This document shows, piece by piece, positions 8,664 through 17,587 of a stretch of DNA of 64,000 nt; position 1 is the first letter of the stretch; every line of letters starts with the position of its first letter. The position numbers and the translations under genes are program-made. Below the pieces are notes generated by a model that saw nothing but the letters and a program-made list of their open reading frames with translations, was not told where the DNA came from and made no database searches. Source of the DNA: CAWBUW01 sp963792075 (GTDB taxonomy: Bacteria; Chloroflexota; Anaerolineae; Anaerolineales; UBA4823). The stretch lies in NCBI GenBank assembly GCA_963792075.1, contig CAWBUW010000002.1, positions 558,001 to 622,000 of the forward strand, read 5' to 3'.

Positions 8664-8740
8664 TCTCAATCATTGGGGGTGCGGGGCGTTTTGAGCGTGC
8701 TTCGCACGCTCAAAACGCCCCGCACCCCCAATGATTGAGA
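8664..8740. repeat. 37-bp perfect palindrome, loop TTC
   Basis: Arms 8664-8700 and 8704-8740 pair without a mismatch. This is the longest hairpin in the window. The outer end begins TCTCAATCATTGGGGG, related to the family at 13043, 19622 and 51751. The inner end has the common GC-TTC-GC loop. Confidence 0.85.
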
Positions 8741-8833
8741 AGTTTCCTTTAGATATTGTACAAAAGAATTAACTCCAGAAACCTAACAAATTTGTAAGGT
8801 GGGGACAGCCCACCGCCGCAGGAAGGGTTTTCG

Positions 8834-8871
8834 TGGAGTTCGCCCCCCACCAGTGGGGGGCGAACTCCACA
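8834..8871. repeat. 18-bp hairpin of the CGTGGWGTT family
   Basis: Arms 8834-8851 and 8854-8871 (GTGGAGTTCGCCCCCCAC). It is the same family as 17501-17536 and 30990-31027. It lies directly downstream of the acylase stop codon, where it could terminate transcription. Confidence 0.75.
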
Positions 8872-8882
8872 TGCTCCATGCC

Positions 8883-11423
8883 TTATTTTGACGGCTCCAG
8901 CACCAGGGTGGTGTGCACGCCGGATTCAGCAGAGGCGCGCGACCAGTTGGATGGATAGTATTGGAAAGTGCGCCAGGCCTCGATGAAATCGCCGTAATGG
9001 GGGTCGTAAGGATGCCCGCTCTGCCCAAAGCTCTGCACCATCTGGCTGTTGTCCAGGTTGCCCAGGTCGATCACCTGGCGCAGGGCGGGGATGCTGTCGG
9101 CGGCGTAAGGGCTGGAGGCGTCCCAGCCGATCTTATCCACCACCGCCTCGCTGCCGTGGACCGGGAAAGGCCCGCGGTTGAAGATGTTTTCGATGAAAGC
9201 AATCCCGGAGCTGCCCAGGGTGGCGTGACGGAACAGGATGGTGTGCAGCTTGCCCCAGGCCCATTTATCCAGGTTCGAGCCGAAGCGGTCCACGCCGGAT
9301 TTGTAAGCGGACTCGAAGGCCAGCTTGAGGATCTCATCGCGTTCTTCCAGCCCGGTGGTGGCGACGTTGTCCCACCAGGGGTTCTGGGGGCCGGCCAGCA
9401 GCACGGCCATCGAATCAAAGGTATCCGCCCCGCCGTCCGGGTACTGGTTTTCGGGAAGCTGGTCGTTGTAGGTCTTTTGGATCAAATCGACCCAGAACAG
9501 GTTGAACAAGGCGGCTTCCGGGCTTTCCATGCGCATCTGCCCATCCCAGGCCAGCAGCCGGTCGCGCGCCGCGGTCACTTTCTTATCCTCAAAGGCCAGC
9601 TCTTTGAGGTACGGCAGCACTTCCAGCGCGCCCAGGCTCTGGTTATCGGTTTGGAAAGTCTGCATGTCGGCCAGGGTGATCCCGTCCACGTCCGCCAGGA
9701 TCAGGGCGGTCAGGCGGGCGGCGCGCTGGCCGCGGTCCTGGCCGGTAGATAGCAGGTAAGGATATTCCTTCAGGCGGAGCTGCGGGTTATTGGCGGTCAC
9801 GATAAATCCCTGCTGGGGGTTCAAGAGGTGCGGCATTTCGTCGTAGGGGATAAAGCCCTTCCAGCGATACTCGTCGTTCCAGCCGGGCACCGGCAGCGTG
9901 CCATCGCCGCCCGCCCGGATGGGCACCTTGCCGGGGAGCACGTAGCCAATATTGCCTTCGACGTCGGCGTACAGCCAGTTCTGCTTGCCGGCGTCGAAAT
10001 AACGCAGCGCTTCGACAAACTGCTGCCAGTTCTCAGCCCGGTTTACCATGAGCACCGCCTGGGCGCTGCGCACCGGCTCCAGGGCCGTCCAGGCAAAAGA
10101 AAGGACGTAAGGCTGCGGCCCGTTCTTGTCATACGTGAAGGGCTTGTTGCTCACCATGAAATCGGAGGCGACGACCCCGTTGCGCGTGCTGCGCACGAAG
10201 ATCACCACCGGGTCCTGCCCGCGCACCTTCACCTCTTCGCGGCGGATTTCCATATCCACCCACTGGCCGTTCACCTCGTATTGGTTCGGATCGGCCGGGT
10301 TGACTTTTTCGATAAAAACGTCTTCGGCGTCGAAGCTGGCGTTGGTCAAAGACCAGGCAATCCGGTCGTTATGGCCGATCAAAATACCCGGCACCCCCGG
10401 CAGAGAAAAACCGCGAAAATCATACCCACAGCGGGCCGATTTTTCTTTGCAGTGCATCCCAATCTCATACCACAAAGCCGGGACGTTGATGCCCATGTGC
10501 GGGTCGTTGGCGATCAGCGGCATGCCGGTGGCGGAACGCTTTCCGCCCACCACAAAACTATTCGACCCGGCCTGGCTCTGGAGGCCTAGCTCTGCCAGCA
10601 GCGGAGGCAGCCCCTCCCCTGGCTGGCCCTGGCCGGCCAGGCGCTCCCCCTCGCCCAACAGGTAAGCGGTCAGGTCCGGGCCGTAAGCGGGCAGTGGGCC
10701 GCGGGAAAAGCCGCTGCTGCCCACCTTGAACGCGCCCGGCGGAATGATCGTCGGGCGGTCCGCGCGGTAATCCGTGCGCAGCTCGGCGTAACGCGCTTCG
10801 CCCACCAGCGCCAGGAGCTCGAAGTTGTGGATATCCTCGCTGGGACGGGCCCCCTGGTCGAAGATCATCATCTCCGACCAGACCAGGGAATCTGCCGGTG
10901 TCCAGGGTTCAACTTTAAAGTTAACGCCCTGTAATCCCAGCAGGGCAAACTCCAGCCCCAGGTCGGCGGGCGAACGCGAAGCGATATAGGCATTCACCCC
11001 GGCGGTGTAAGCGTCTACGACCTTCTTGGTCTCGTCATCCATCATCAGGTAAGCCTGCTCGCTCAGGCGGTAGAAATCGAAGTGGCGCAGGTAAAGATCG
11101 CCTTCCAGCGTGGCTTTGCCAAAGATCTCCGAAAGCCGGCCAGCGCCGATACGGCGCTGGAATTCCATCTGCCAGAAGCGCTCCTGGGCATGGACGTAGC
11201 CTTCAGCAAAGAACAGGTCTTCGCTCGTCTCCGCGTACACGTGCGCCACGCCATATTGATCGCGCACGATCTCAACCGGCGCCTGCAGCCCGTCTAGCTT
11301 GACGCTGCCGGCGGTCTTTGAAATCGCCCGGCGGGTCGTCCAGCGCCAGCCGCCCCACACGGCCAGGACCAGCGCAACGAACACTAACAATACAATTACC
11401 AATGGTTTCCAGAGCTTACGCAT
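8883..11423 (-). CDS. penicillin-acylase-family Ntn hydrolase
   Basis: 846 residues from ATG 11423 (GGAGGT, 6-nt spacing). An N-terminal hydrophobic segment (about 8-24) exports or anchors it. The family's propeptide layout is present: alpha chain, spacer, then the autocatalytic site GSNSFVVGG with Ser287 as predicted N-terminal nucleophile of the beta chain. The downstream IANDPHMG and PGVPGILIGHNDRIAWSLTN segments are typical. Members hydrolyse amides such as beta-lactams and N-acyl-homoserine lactones; the substrate here is unknown. It is monocistronic, with a divergent gap of 316 bp to the sugar operon. Confidence 0.85.
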   Translation of the reverse strand: MRKLWKPLVIVLLVFVALVLAVWGGWRWTTRRAISKTAGSVKLDGLQAPVEIVRDQYGVAHVYAETSEDLFFAEGYVHAQERFWQMEFQRRIGAGRLSEIFGKATLEGDLYLRHFDFYRLSEQAYLMMDDETKKVVDAYTAGVNAYIASRSPADLGLEFALLGLQGVNFKVEPWTPADSLVWSEMMIFDQGARPSEDIHNFELLALVGEARYAELRTDYRADRPTIIPPGAFKVGSSGFSRGPLPAYGPDLTAYLLGEGERLAGQGQPGEGLPPLLAELGLQSQAGSNSFVVGGKRSATGMPLIANDPHMGINVPALWYEIGMHCKEKSARCGYDFRGFSLPGVPGILIGHNDRIAWSLTNASFDAEDVFIEKVNPADPNQYEVNGQWVDMEIRREEVKVRGQDPVVIFVRSTRNGVVASDFMVSNKPFTYDKNGPQPYVLSFAWTALEPVRSAQAVLMVNRAENWQQFVEALRYFDAGKQNWLYADVEGNIGYVLPGKVPIRAGGDGTLPVPGWNDEYRWKGFIPYDEMPHLLNPQQGFIVTANNPQLRLKEYPYLLSTGQDRGQRAARLTALILADVDGITLADMQTFQTDNQSLGALEVLPYLKELAFEDKKVTAARDRLLAWDGQMRMESPEAALFNLFWVDLIQKTYNDQLPENQYPDGGADTFDSMAVLLAGPQNPWWDNVATTGLEERDEILKLAFESAYKSGVDRFGSNLDKWAWGKLHTILFRHATLGSSGIAFIENIFNRGPFPVHGSEAVVDKIGWDASSPYAADSIPALRQVIDLGNLDNSQMVQSFGQSGHPYDPHYGDFIEAWRTFQYYPSNWSRASAESGVHTTLVLEPSK

Positions 11424-11594
11424 GCGATACCTCCAGTGCGAAAAATGAGCACCCCGGCAGTTGCCATCTGTCACGGCAACTCCCAATGACCAGAAATGTA
11501 TGCCTCACACATACCAATGCGTTTTCCAATTCATTTTACCCCAGCGCACTGGCGTGCGCCAGTGCGCTGGACAGCCATCAGGTCTGAGGAGGAA

Positions 11595-11639
11595 GTTGGG
11601 GTATGCGTGGGCGGCGAAGCCGCCCACGCATACCCCAAC
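11595..11639. repeat. 21-bp perfect hairpin, loop GAA
   Basis: Arms GTTGGGGTATGCGTGGGCGGC (11595-11615) and complement (11619-11639). It is upstream of both divergent genes and just before the promoter at 11667. Confidence 0.8.
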
Positions 11640-11666
11640 CCCCCCCCAACATCCCCCAAACTCCAG

Positions 11667-11694
11667 TTGACAATTCTTTAAATGTTTATATAAT
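11667..11694 (+). promoter_or_regulatory. sigma70-type promoter of the sugar operon
   Basis: TTGACA (11667-11672), 16-bp spacer, TATAAT (11689-11694), both perfect consensus hexamers, 45 bp before the ATG at 11740, with AAAAAGGAGAG as ribosome site. Confidence 0.7.
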
Positions 11695-11739
11695 AGTCAT
11701 GTAAGCGTTTTCATTTAAGAAAAAGGAGAGAAACTGAGT

Positions 11740-13002
11740 ATGTCGAAATTAGCGCTTCTTGGCGGCGCGCCCACCCGTGCTGAACCTTATCCTGCCTGGC
11801 CCGTGTTCGATGAGAGAGATATCGCCGCAGTCACCGCGGTGATCCAATCCGGCCAGTGGGGGGGCTATCCCTACCCTGGCCCGCAGTCGAAAGAGTTCAT
11901 CCGCCGCTTCGCAGAGCTGCAAGGGGGCGGCTACCCGGTGCTGATGATCAATGGCACCGTAACCATGGAAGTGGCGCTGCGCGCCGCAAACATAGGCTGG
12001 GGTGACGAGGTGATCGTTCCCGCGCTCACTTTCCAGGCCACCGCTGCGGCTCCGATGGCCGCCGGCGCTATTCCGGTCATTGTGGACATCGACCCCGAAA
12101 ATTACTGCCTGGATCCCAAAAAGGTCGAAGCTGCCATCACCCCTCGCACCAAAGCCATCATCCCGGTCCACCTCGGCGCTCAAATGGCGGATATGGATGC
12201 GCTGATGGAAATTGCCGAGCGCCATCACCTCATCGTGGTGGAAGACTGCGCCCACGCGCATGGCGCAAAATGGCGCGGTCGGGGCGCCGGCACCATCGGT
12301 CACTTCGGCTCTTTCTCTCTCCAGTCCTCCAAAATTCTAACTACCGGCGAGGGCGGCGTTCTGCTGTGCCGTACACCTGAGCTGGCTGCGCGCGCGGCCA
12401 GCATTATTGACTGTGGCCGCCCACATGACCCCGCGGAGAAAGAAAACACCCTGGGCGCTAACTTCCGGCTTCCCGAGATCCAGGCGGCCCTGGGGAATGT
12501 CGCCGCCGAGCGCTTCCCGGCCCAGGCGAAACAACGCGAGGAAATGCTGGCTTACCTGGAGGAATGCCTCAGCGAAGTCGCGGGCGTCCGTATGCTGCGT
12601 CACGACCAGCGCCACACCACGCGTTCTTTCTACCAGTACGGTTTTGCGATCGACCCCGATCAATTCGGCGGCGAGCGCCTGGGAGTCCTGGCTGCCCTCG
12701 AAGCTGAAGGCATCCCGGTAGATAGCGGGTATGCCCCCATGAACCGTTACGACCTGTTCCAACCGGCGATTTCGAAGCTGGCTGTGCCGAGCGCTTTTCC
12801 CGAGCGCTTTAACCTGGCTGCCCTGAGCATGCCGGTGGCCGAACGCGCCGGCGAGCGCGAATCGATCTGGTTGGAAGAGTGCGTCTTCCGCGCCGGTACC
12901 CAAGGGATCGATGACGTATCCTCAGCCCTGAGGAAAATTCAGGACCAGAGCACGGACCTGAAAGCATGGGTGTCAGCTAAAAAAGCTGCCCGGGGTCTCT
13001 GA
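11740..13002 (+). CDS. DegT/DnrJ/EryC1/StrS-type PLP aminotransferase
   Basis: 420 residues. Fold-type I sugar aminotransferase with the PLP lysine at Lys198 in SLQSSKILTTGEGG and the ring-binding Asp169 in VVEDCAHAHG. Family length is normal. Such enzymes transaminate keto-sugars, usually nucleotide-bound, though some act on free keto-inositols. As first gene of an import/degradation operon it more likely handles an amino-sugar or cyclitol intermediate than antibiotic synthesis. Transcription should start at the promoter at 11667. Confidence 0.85.
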   Translation: MSKLALLGGAPTRAEPYPAWPVFDERDIAAVTAVIQSGQWGGYPYPGPQSKEFIRRFAELQGGGYPVLMINGTVTMEVALRAANIGWGDEVIVPALTFQATAAAPMAAGAIPVIVDIDPENYCLDPKKVEAAITPRTKAIIPVHLGAQMADMDALMEIAERHHLIVVEDCAHAHGAKWRGRGAGTIGHFGSFSLQSSKILTTGEGGVLLCRTPELAARAASIIDCGRPHDPAEKENTLGANFRLPEIQAALGNVAAERFPAQAKQREEMLAYLEECLSEVAGVRMLRHDQRHTTRSFYQYGFAIDPDQFGGERLGVLAALEAEGIPVDSGYAPMNRYDLFQPAISKLAVPSAFPERFNLAALSMPVAERAGERESIWLEECVFRAGTQGIDDVSSALRKIQDQSTDLKAWVSAKKAARGL

Positions 13003-13040
13003 GTAAGCGTATCCCTTCCTATTCCTTACAAATCGCAACC

Positions 13041-13079
13041 GGATCATCTCGATAAAAGGCGGGTGAAATATTTTGGCGG
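13041..13079. repeat. half copy of ATCATCTC-AATAAAAG repeat
   Basis: The sequence ATCATCTCGATAAAAGGC followed by an AT-rich stretch ending TATTTTGGCGG matches the left arm of the element at 19622 and the fragment at 51751. No right arm is present. Confidence 0.5.
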
Positions 13080-13140
13080 TCGCTCGCTAATATATTCCAC
13101 CCTCTCTCTGTTTGAAGCATTCATAAGAAAGGCAAATCCA

Positions 13141-14400
13141 ATGGACACATTTGAAGTCGGTTTCTCAACGGTTGATATTACCCCTGACAACATGGGCTTC
13201 CCCATGTATGGATACAGCGGCCGGGCAGAGAAATCTTCAGGAGTGCATGATCCCCTCTCCGGCAAGACGATGGTCCTGAAAAGCGGCCAGGAGTCATGGT
13301 CTCTGACGGTCCTGGACCTGGTCGGCATCAACGCGAAAACCGTTAATGAAATCAGGCGCATTGTGGCTGAAAACACGGGGTTGAAAGCCAACACCATCAC
13401 GGTTTCGTGCATCCATACCCACTCCGGCCCAGGCGTGGGCGATGCAGGAAACTGGAATCGCCCGGTGGCGCAAACCATAGCCGAAGGGATTATTAACGCC
13501 TGGGGAAAATTACAACCCGCTAAAGTCGGTACTGCAGCGGGTTTTCTTTATGGATACCAGGTCAACCGCAGGTGGATGGAAAGACCGACGGATCCGTCTG
13601 TGAATGTCGTCCGTTTCGATGATCTGAACGGGAAACCGATCGGGATCGCAGCCAATTTTGGGCTGCACCCTGTCGTGATGGGATACGATAATTTTCAAAT
13701 CAGCTCTGACTACGTCGGCGCGGCCAGGAGAGTTGTAGAAAAAGAGTTTGGCTGCCCCTGCCTGTTTGCCAATGGAGCCGCGGGCGACGTGAACCCAATT
13801 ACCCGCAACGTCAGAAAACAATTGGCCGAGAAAAAATCCTTTGTCACCATGACCGGAGCTTTCTATTTCGGCCGCAGCAAAGACACAGTTGAACTGGCCG
13901 ATCGCAAAGGCGGAACTTTCGAGGAAGTTGAAGAAATCGGGCAGGCGCTTGGCAACCAGATCGTTTACGTCGCAAGCAGCCTCAAAACCCGGATTCCACA
14001 CTCCGCTCCGTGGAGCTTTTCTGCTCAGGTGGTTCACAGCGATGAAAGCGACGAAACCATAGAGACAATGGCTATGGGCCTGGCCGATTTTATACTGATA
14101 GCCGAACCAGGCGAAATGTATGTAGAGACCGGGCTTGATCTCAAAGCCAAAGTCAGGCAGTCAGGTTATCGTTTCCCCTGGGTGGTCAGTTACGCCAATG
14201 ATTACCAGTCGTACCTTTCTCCGGAGGCTGCTTTCCGGGAGGGAGGGTACGAAGTCGCAATGTCCAAATATGCAAAGCATTCTGCGCAAGTGCAATCCAG
14301 ATTGTGGGCCGCGCTGAGCGCAGGCATCCCTCAGGCTACCCCTTTGCAAGAAATAAAGTGGGAAGGTTTTAATATGGTCATAGATTCTGAAGATGATTGA
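13141..14400 (+). CDS. neutral/alkaline ceramidase N-terminal-domain hydrolase
   Basis: 419 residues from ATG 13141 (AGAAAGG upstream). It resembles the N-terminal domain of neutral ceramidases: start FEVGFSTVDITPDNMGFPMYGY, zinc-ligand motif CIHTHSGPG, a second HPVVMGYDN, and FANGAAGDVNP. It lacks a signal peptide and the C-terminal immunoglobulin-like domain of true ceramidases, so it is probably a cytoplasmic amidase working on an imported substrate. It is in the operon between the aminotransferase and the binding proteins, with the next start 18 bp downstream. Confidence 0.75.
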   Translation: MDTFEVGFSTVDITPDNMGFPMYGYSGRAEKSSGVHDPLSGKTMVLKSGQESWSLTVLDLVGINAKTVNEIRRIVAENTGLKANTITVSCIHTHSGPGVGDAGNWNRPVAQTIAEGIINAWGKLQPAKVGTAAGFLYGYQVNRRWMERPTDPSVNVVRFDDLNGKPIGIAANFGLHPVVMGYDNFQISSDYVGAARRVVEKEFGCPCLFANGAAGDVNPITRNVRKQLAEKKSFVTMTGAFYFGRSKDTVELADRKGGTFEEVEEIGQALGNQIVYVASSLKTRIPHSAPWSFSAQVVHSDESDETIETMAMGLADFILIAEPGEMYVETGLDLKAKVRQSGYRFPWVVSYANDYQSYLSPEAAFREGGYEVAMSKYAKHSAQVQSRLWAALSAGIPQATPLQEIKWEGFNMVIDSEDD

Positions 14401-14418
14401 GGTCCAAAGGAGTGAGGA

Positions 14419-15912
14419 ATGAAGAAAGCATCTCTGTTTTTCAGTATGTTGGTGATTGTAATTGTGGCGCTCTCGGCCTGCGCCCCCAAAGCCGAAACGG
14501 CAGCTCCCCAACCCACCCAGGCTGAAGCAGCCCCGACTACGGCTCCGGCGCCAACCGAAGTGAAACCGGCGGTTGAGCCTACTGCAACCACCGAAGCCGC
14601 CGCACCTGCTGCCGGCGAAAAACGAAAAGTAGTCTACTTCGTTGGTTTTGGCACGGGCACAGCCCCGGCCCAGGTGGATGGACAAAAGGCCCTGGTCGAA
14701 AAATTCAACGCCAGCCACCCCGACATTGAAGTTGAATTGATGATCGTGCCACACGAAGAAGTAATGACCCGCTTCACAGCCATGGTGGCCGGCGGAGATG
14801 CCCCCGAGGTCATTGGGGCAACCGGGTTCGTGGATATTGGCATCCTGAGTGATTCCGGTGTGATTGAAGACCTTGGCCCATTCGTAGCAAAAAGCAAGTT
14901 CGACAGCAGTATCTTTTACCCTTCTGTCGTTGATATCATGAAAACCTTCTTCCCTGACGGAGCGCAAAGAGCGCTGCCCTTTGGCATCTACCCCAGTATG
15001 GTGTTCTATAACAAGGATGCCTTTGATGCGGCCGGCCTGGAGTATCCACCCCACGATTATGGAAACCAGTCCTGGACTTATGACAAGATCCGTGAAGATG
15101 GGATGAAGCTCACCCTGGATAAAGCCGGCAACGACGCTACTATGGCGACTTTCGACCCGACCCAGATCGCACAGTGGGGCTTCGATAATTCGTGGATCAA
15201 CGGGCGGAATTACCTTTTGCCGTGGGGCGCTCCTGGCCTGGGTTGGGTAACCACGCCGGATATGAAAACTGCCATCGTCAACCAGAAAGAATGGGTGACC
15301 GGCTTGCAGTGGCTGAGCGATGGGATGTGGAAGGACCATTTCATTCCTGACGCTGCCGGCCAGGCGACCTATGGAAGTGTCGGCAACGGCGATCCTTTCA
15401 GCAGCGGCTTGACGGCGATGTTCCTGACCCACACCTGGTACATGCCCGAAGGTTTGACCGGCATCACCTTCAAGTATGATATTGCTCCTGTACCCGTCTC
15501 TCCAGGTGGAAGACAGATTGTCAGAGCGGATGTGGACGGGTTTGCCATGATCAAAGGCTCAGACCAGCAAGAAGCTGCCTGGGAGTTCATGACCTGGTTA
15601 GTCCAGCCTGAACAGATCGTCGACGTCTGCCTGGTTTACGGCTGCCTCCCGCCCGTCAAGGCTGTGGAAGCAAAATTCCGGGGCATTATGGAGAGCAAAT
15701 GGCCAGGCCTCGACTATGAAGTGATTTACAAAGGCTTGGATTACCTGGTGCATAACAACTCTTATGTTGTGCAGCAGCAGAAGATCAATGATGTCATGGA
15801 TAACGGAGCGTCCTTGATCTACTCCGGCGAAAACAAAGACGCCCAGGCAGTCCTGGACCAAGAAAATGCGGACATCCAAAAGATACTTGACGAATATTGG
15901 GCGAGCAAGTAA
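14419..15912 (+). CDS. ABC sugar-binding lipoprotein, first copy
   Basis: 497 residues, family 1 extracellular solute-binding protein. Lipobox LSAC with lipidated Cys21, then an Ala/Pro/Thr-rich linker (about 22-68), then the periplasmic-binding fold beginning KRKVVYFVGFGTG. AAAGGAG precedes the ATG. It would capture a carbohydrate outside the membrane for the permeases at 17588 and 18502. It is nearly the same as the next gene, with divergence concentrated in a few patches (for example residues around 150-175 and 255-270). Confidence 0.9.
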   Translation: MKKASLFFSMLVIVIVALSACAPKAETAAPQPTQAEAAPTTAPAPTEVKPAVEPTATTEAAAPAAGEKRKVVYFVGFGTGTAPAQVDGQKALVEKFNASHPDIEVELMIVPHEEVMTRFTAMVAGGDAPEVIGATGFVDIGILSDSGVIEDLGPFVAKSKFDSSIFYPSVVDIMKTFFPDGAQRALPFGIYPSMVFYNKDAFDAAGLEYPPHDYGNQSWTYDKIREDGMKLTLDKAGNDATMATFDPTQIAQWGFDNSWINGRNYLLPWGAPGLGWVTTPDMKTAIVNQKEWVTGLQWLSDGMWKDHFIPDAAGQATYGSVGNGDPFSSGLTAMFLTHTWYMPEGLTGITFKYDIAPVPVSPGGRQIVRADVDGFAMIKGSDQQEAAWEFMTWLVQPEQIVDVCLVYGCLPPVKAVEAKFRGIMESKWPGLDYEVIYKGLDYLVHNNSYVVQQQKINDVMDNGASLIYSGENKDAQAVLDQENADIQKILDEYWASK

Positions 15913-15945
15913 ACCATTCGTTCAGAAAAACCAAAGGAGTGAAGA

Positions 15946-17445
15946 ATGAAGAAGATCTATCTGTTTTTTAGTATGTTGGTGATTGCAGCTATGCTGCTCT
16001 CGGCCTGCGCCCCCAAAGCCGAAACGGCAGCTCCCCAACCCACCCAGGCTGAAGCAGCCCCGACTACGGCTCCGGCGCCAACCGAAGTGAAACCGGCGGT
16101 TGAGCCTACCGCAACCACCGAAGCCGCCGCACCTGCTGCCGGCGAAAAACGAAAAGTAGTCTATTTCGTCGGTTTTGGCACGGGCACAGCCCCGGCCCAG
16201 GTGGATGGACAGAAGGCTCTGATCGATAAATTCAACGCCAGCCACCCTGATATTGAAGTTGAATTGATGATCGTGCCTCACGAAGAAGTCCTGACCCGCT
16301 TTACGGCCATGGTGGCCGGCGGAGATGCCCCCGAGATCCTGGGAGCGACAGGCTTTGCAACCATCGGCGTTTTGGGGGATACCGGCGTCATTGAGGACCT
16401 TGGCCCGTTCATGGAAAAAAGCAAGTTCGACAATAGCATCTTTTACGGCCCGGTGATCGACATCATGAAGACCTTCTTCCCGGAGGGGCAAAAAGCGTTG
16501 CCCTTCGGCATCTACCCCAGCATGGTGTTCTATAACAAGGATGCCTTCGATGCGGCCGGCCTGGAGTATCCACCCCACGATTACGGGAACCAGTCCTGGA
16601 CTTTTGACAAGATCCGTGAAGACGGGATGAAGCTCACCCTGGATAAAGCCGGCAACGACGCCACCATGGCGGCTTTCGACCCGACCCAGATCGCCCAGTG
16701 GGGCTTCGATAACTCGTGGACGGACCTGCGCAATTACCTGGTCGAGTGGGGCGCTCCCGGCGTAGGCATGGTGACCACGCCGGATATGAAGACGGCCATC
16801 ATCAACCAAAAAGAATGGGTGACCGGCTTGCAGTGGCTGAGCGATGGGATCTGGAAAGACCATTTCATTCCTGACGCCGCCGGCCAGGCGACCTATGGAG
16901 CCGTGGGCAACGGCGACCCCTTCAGCAGCGGCCTGACGGCCATGTTCCTGACCCATACCTGGTACATGCCCGAAGGTTTGGTTGGAATTCCCTTCAAGTA
17001 TGACCTCGCTCCCGTCCCGGTCTCTCCAAGCGGAAAGCAGATCGTGCGCTCAGACGTGGATGGATTCGCCATGGTCAAGGGCTCAGACCAGCAAGAAGCT
17101 GCCTGGGAGTTCATGACCTGGTTGGTCCAGCCAGAACAGATCGTCGACGTGTGCCTGGTTTACGGCTGCCTCCCGCCCGTCAAGGCTGTGGAAGCAAATT
17201 TCCGGGGCATTATGGAGAGCAAATGGCCAGGCCTCGACTATGACGTGATCTACAACGGCTTGAATTACCTGGACAGCCCCCATTCCGATTCTTACGTGGT
17301 CGAACAGCAAAAAATCGGCGACGTGATGAATAATGCTTTGACCCTGATCTACTCCGGCGAAAACAAAGACGCCAAGTCAGTCTTGGATACGGTAAATGCT
17401 GAGGTGCAAAAAATCCTGGATGACTATTGGGCGAGCCATAAGTAA
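15946..17445 (+). CDS. ABC sugar-binding lipoprotein, second copy
   Basis: 499 residues. A tandem duplicate of the preceding gene, including an identical linker of more than 40 residues after the lipobox and the same ribosome site (AAAGGAG). Differences cluster near probable ligand-contact loops (for example INGRNYLLPWGAPGL in copy one versus TDLRNYLVEWGAPGV here). The duplication probably broadens or tunes substrate range. The terminator-like hairpin behind it would let binding proteins be made in excess of the permeases. Confidence 0.9.
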   Translation: MKKIYLFFSMLVIAAMLLSACAPKAETAAPQPTQAEAAPTTAPAPTEVKPAVEPTATTEAAAPAAGEKRKVVYFVGFGTGTAPAQVDGQKALIDKFNASHPDIEVELMIVPHEEVLTRFTAMVAGGDAPEILGATGFATIGVLGDTGVIEDLGPFMEKSKFDNSIFYGPVIDIMKTFFPEGQKALPFGIYPSMVFYNKDAFDAAGLEYPPHDYGNQSWTFDKIREDGMKLTLDKAGNDATMAAFDPTQIAQWGFDNSWTDLRNYLVEWGAPGVGMVTTPDMKTAIINQKEWVTGLQWLSDGIWKDHFIPDAAGQATYGAVGNGDPFSSGLTAMFLTHTWYMPEGLVGIPFKYDLAPVPVSPSGKQIVRSDVDGFAMVKGSDQQEAAWEFMTWLVQPEQIVDVCLVYGCLPPVKAVEANFRGIMESKWPGLDYDVIYNGLNYLDSPHSDSYVVEQQKIGDVMNNALTLIYSGENKDAKSVLDTVNAEVQKILDDYWASHK

Positions 17446-17453
17446 ACCTCGCT

Positions 17454-17473
17454 AAAAAACCAAAAGGTTTTTT
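17454..17473 (+). terminator. partial terminator/attenuator after the binding-protein genes
   Basis: AAAAAACC (17454-17461), AAAA loop, GGTTTTTT (17466-17473) ending in a T-run. It is 9 bp after the stop at 17445 and before the permease genes. Confidence 0.5.
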
Positions 17474-17500
17474 GTGCGGGCTGTCCAAAAGGACTTCATC

Positions 17501-17536
17501 GTGGTGTTCCCCCCCACTTGTGGGGGGGAACACCAC
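17501..17536. repeat. 17-bp hairpin of the CGTGGWGTT family
   Basis: Arms GTGGTGTTCCCCCCCAC (17501-17517) and complement (17520-17536). It is preceded by GGCTGTCCAAAAGGAC, which resembles the outer end of the 4161 element. It is inside an operon. Confidence 0.75.
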
Positions 17537-17587
17537 CAAAACCGCGACAAGAACCTTTTGTTGTTCCACATTCAGGAGGAGACATTC

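Larger units (their letters stand above)
8529..8882. other. 354-bp intergenic region with two large hairpins
   Basis: No gene is seen. It holds a 37-bp perfect palindrome (8664-8740) flanked by TCCTTTAGAT direct repeats (8648 and 8745), and an 18-bp hairpin (8834-8871) just after the acylase stop. Both neighbours are on the minus strand, so the promoter of the DUF1566 gene should lie near 8540-8650. Confidence 0.6.
11424..11739. other. 316-bp divergent region with two hairpins and a promoter
   Basis: It contains a 13-bp hairpin (11541-11553 / 11558-11570, CCAGCGCACTGGC), a 21-bp perfect hairpin (11595-11615 / 11619-11639, loop GAA), a short poly-C tract and a consensus-like promoter for the plus-strand operon. 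No coding potential is seen. Confidence 0.65.
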
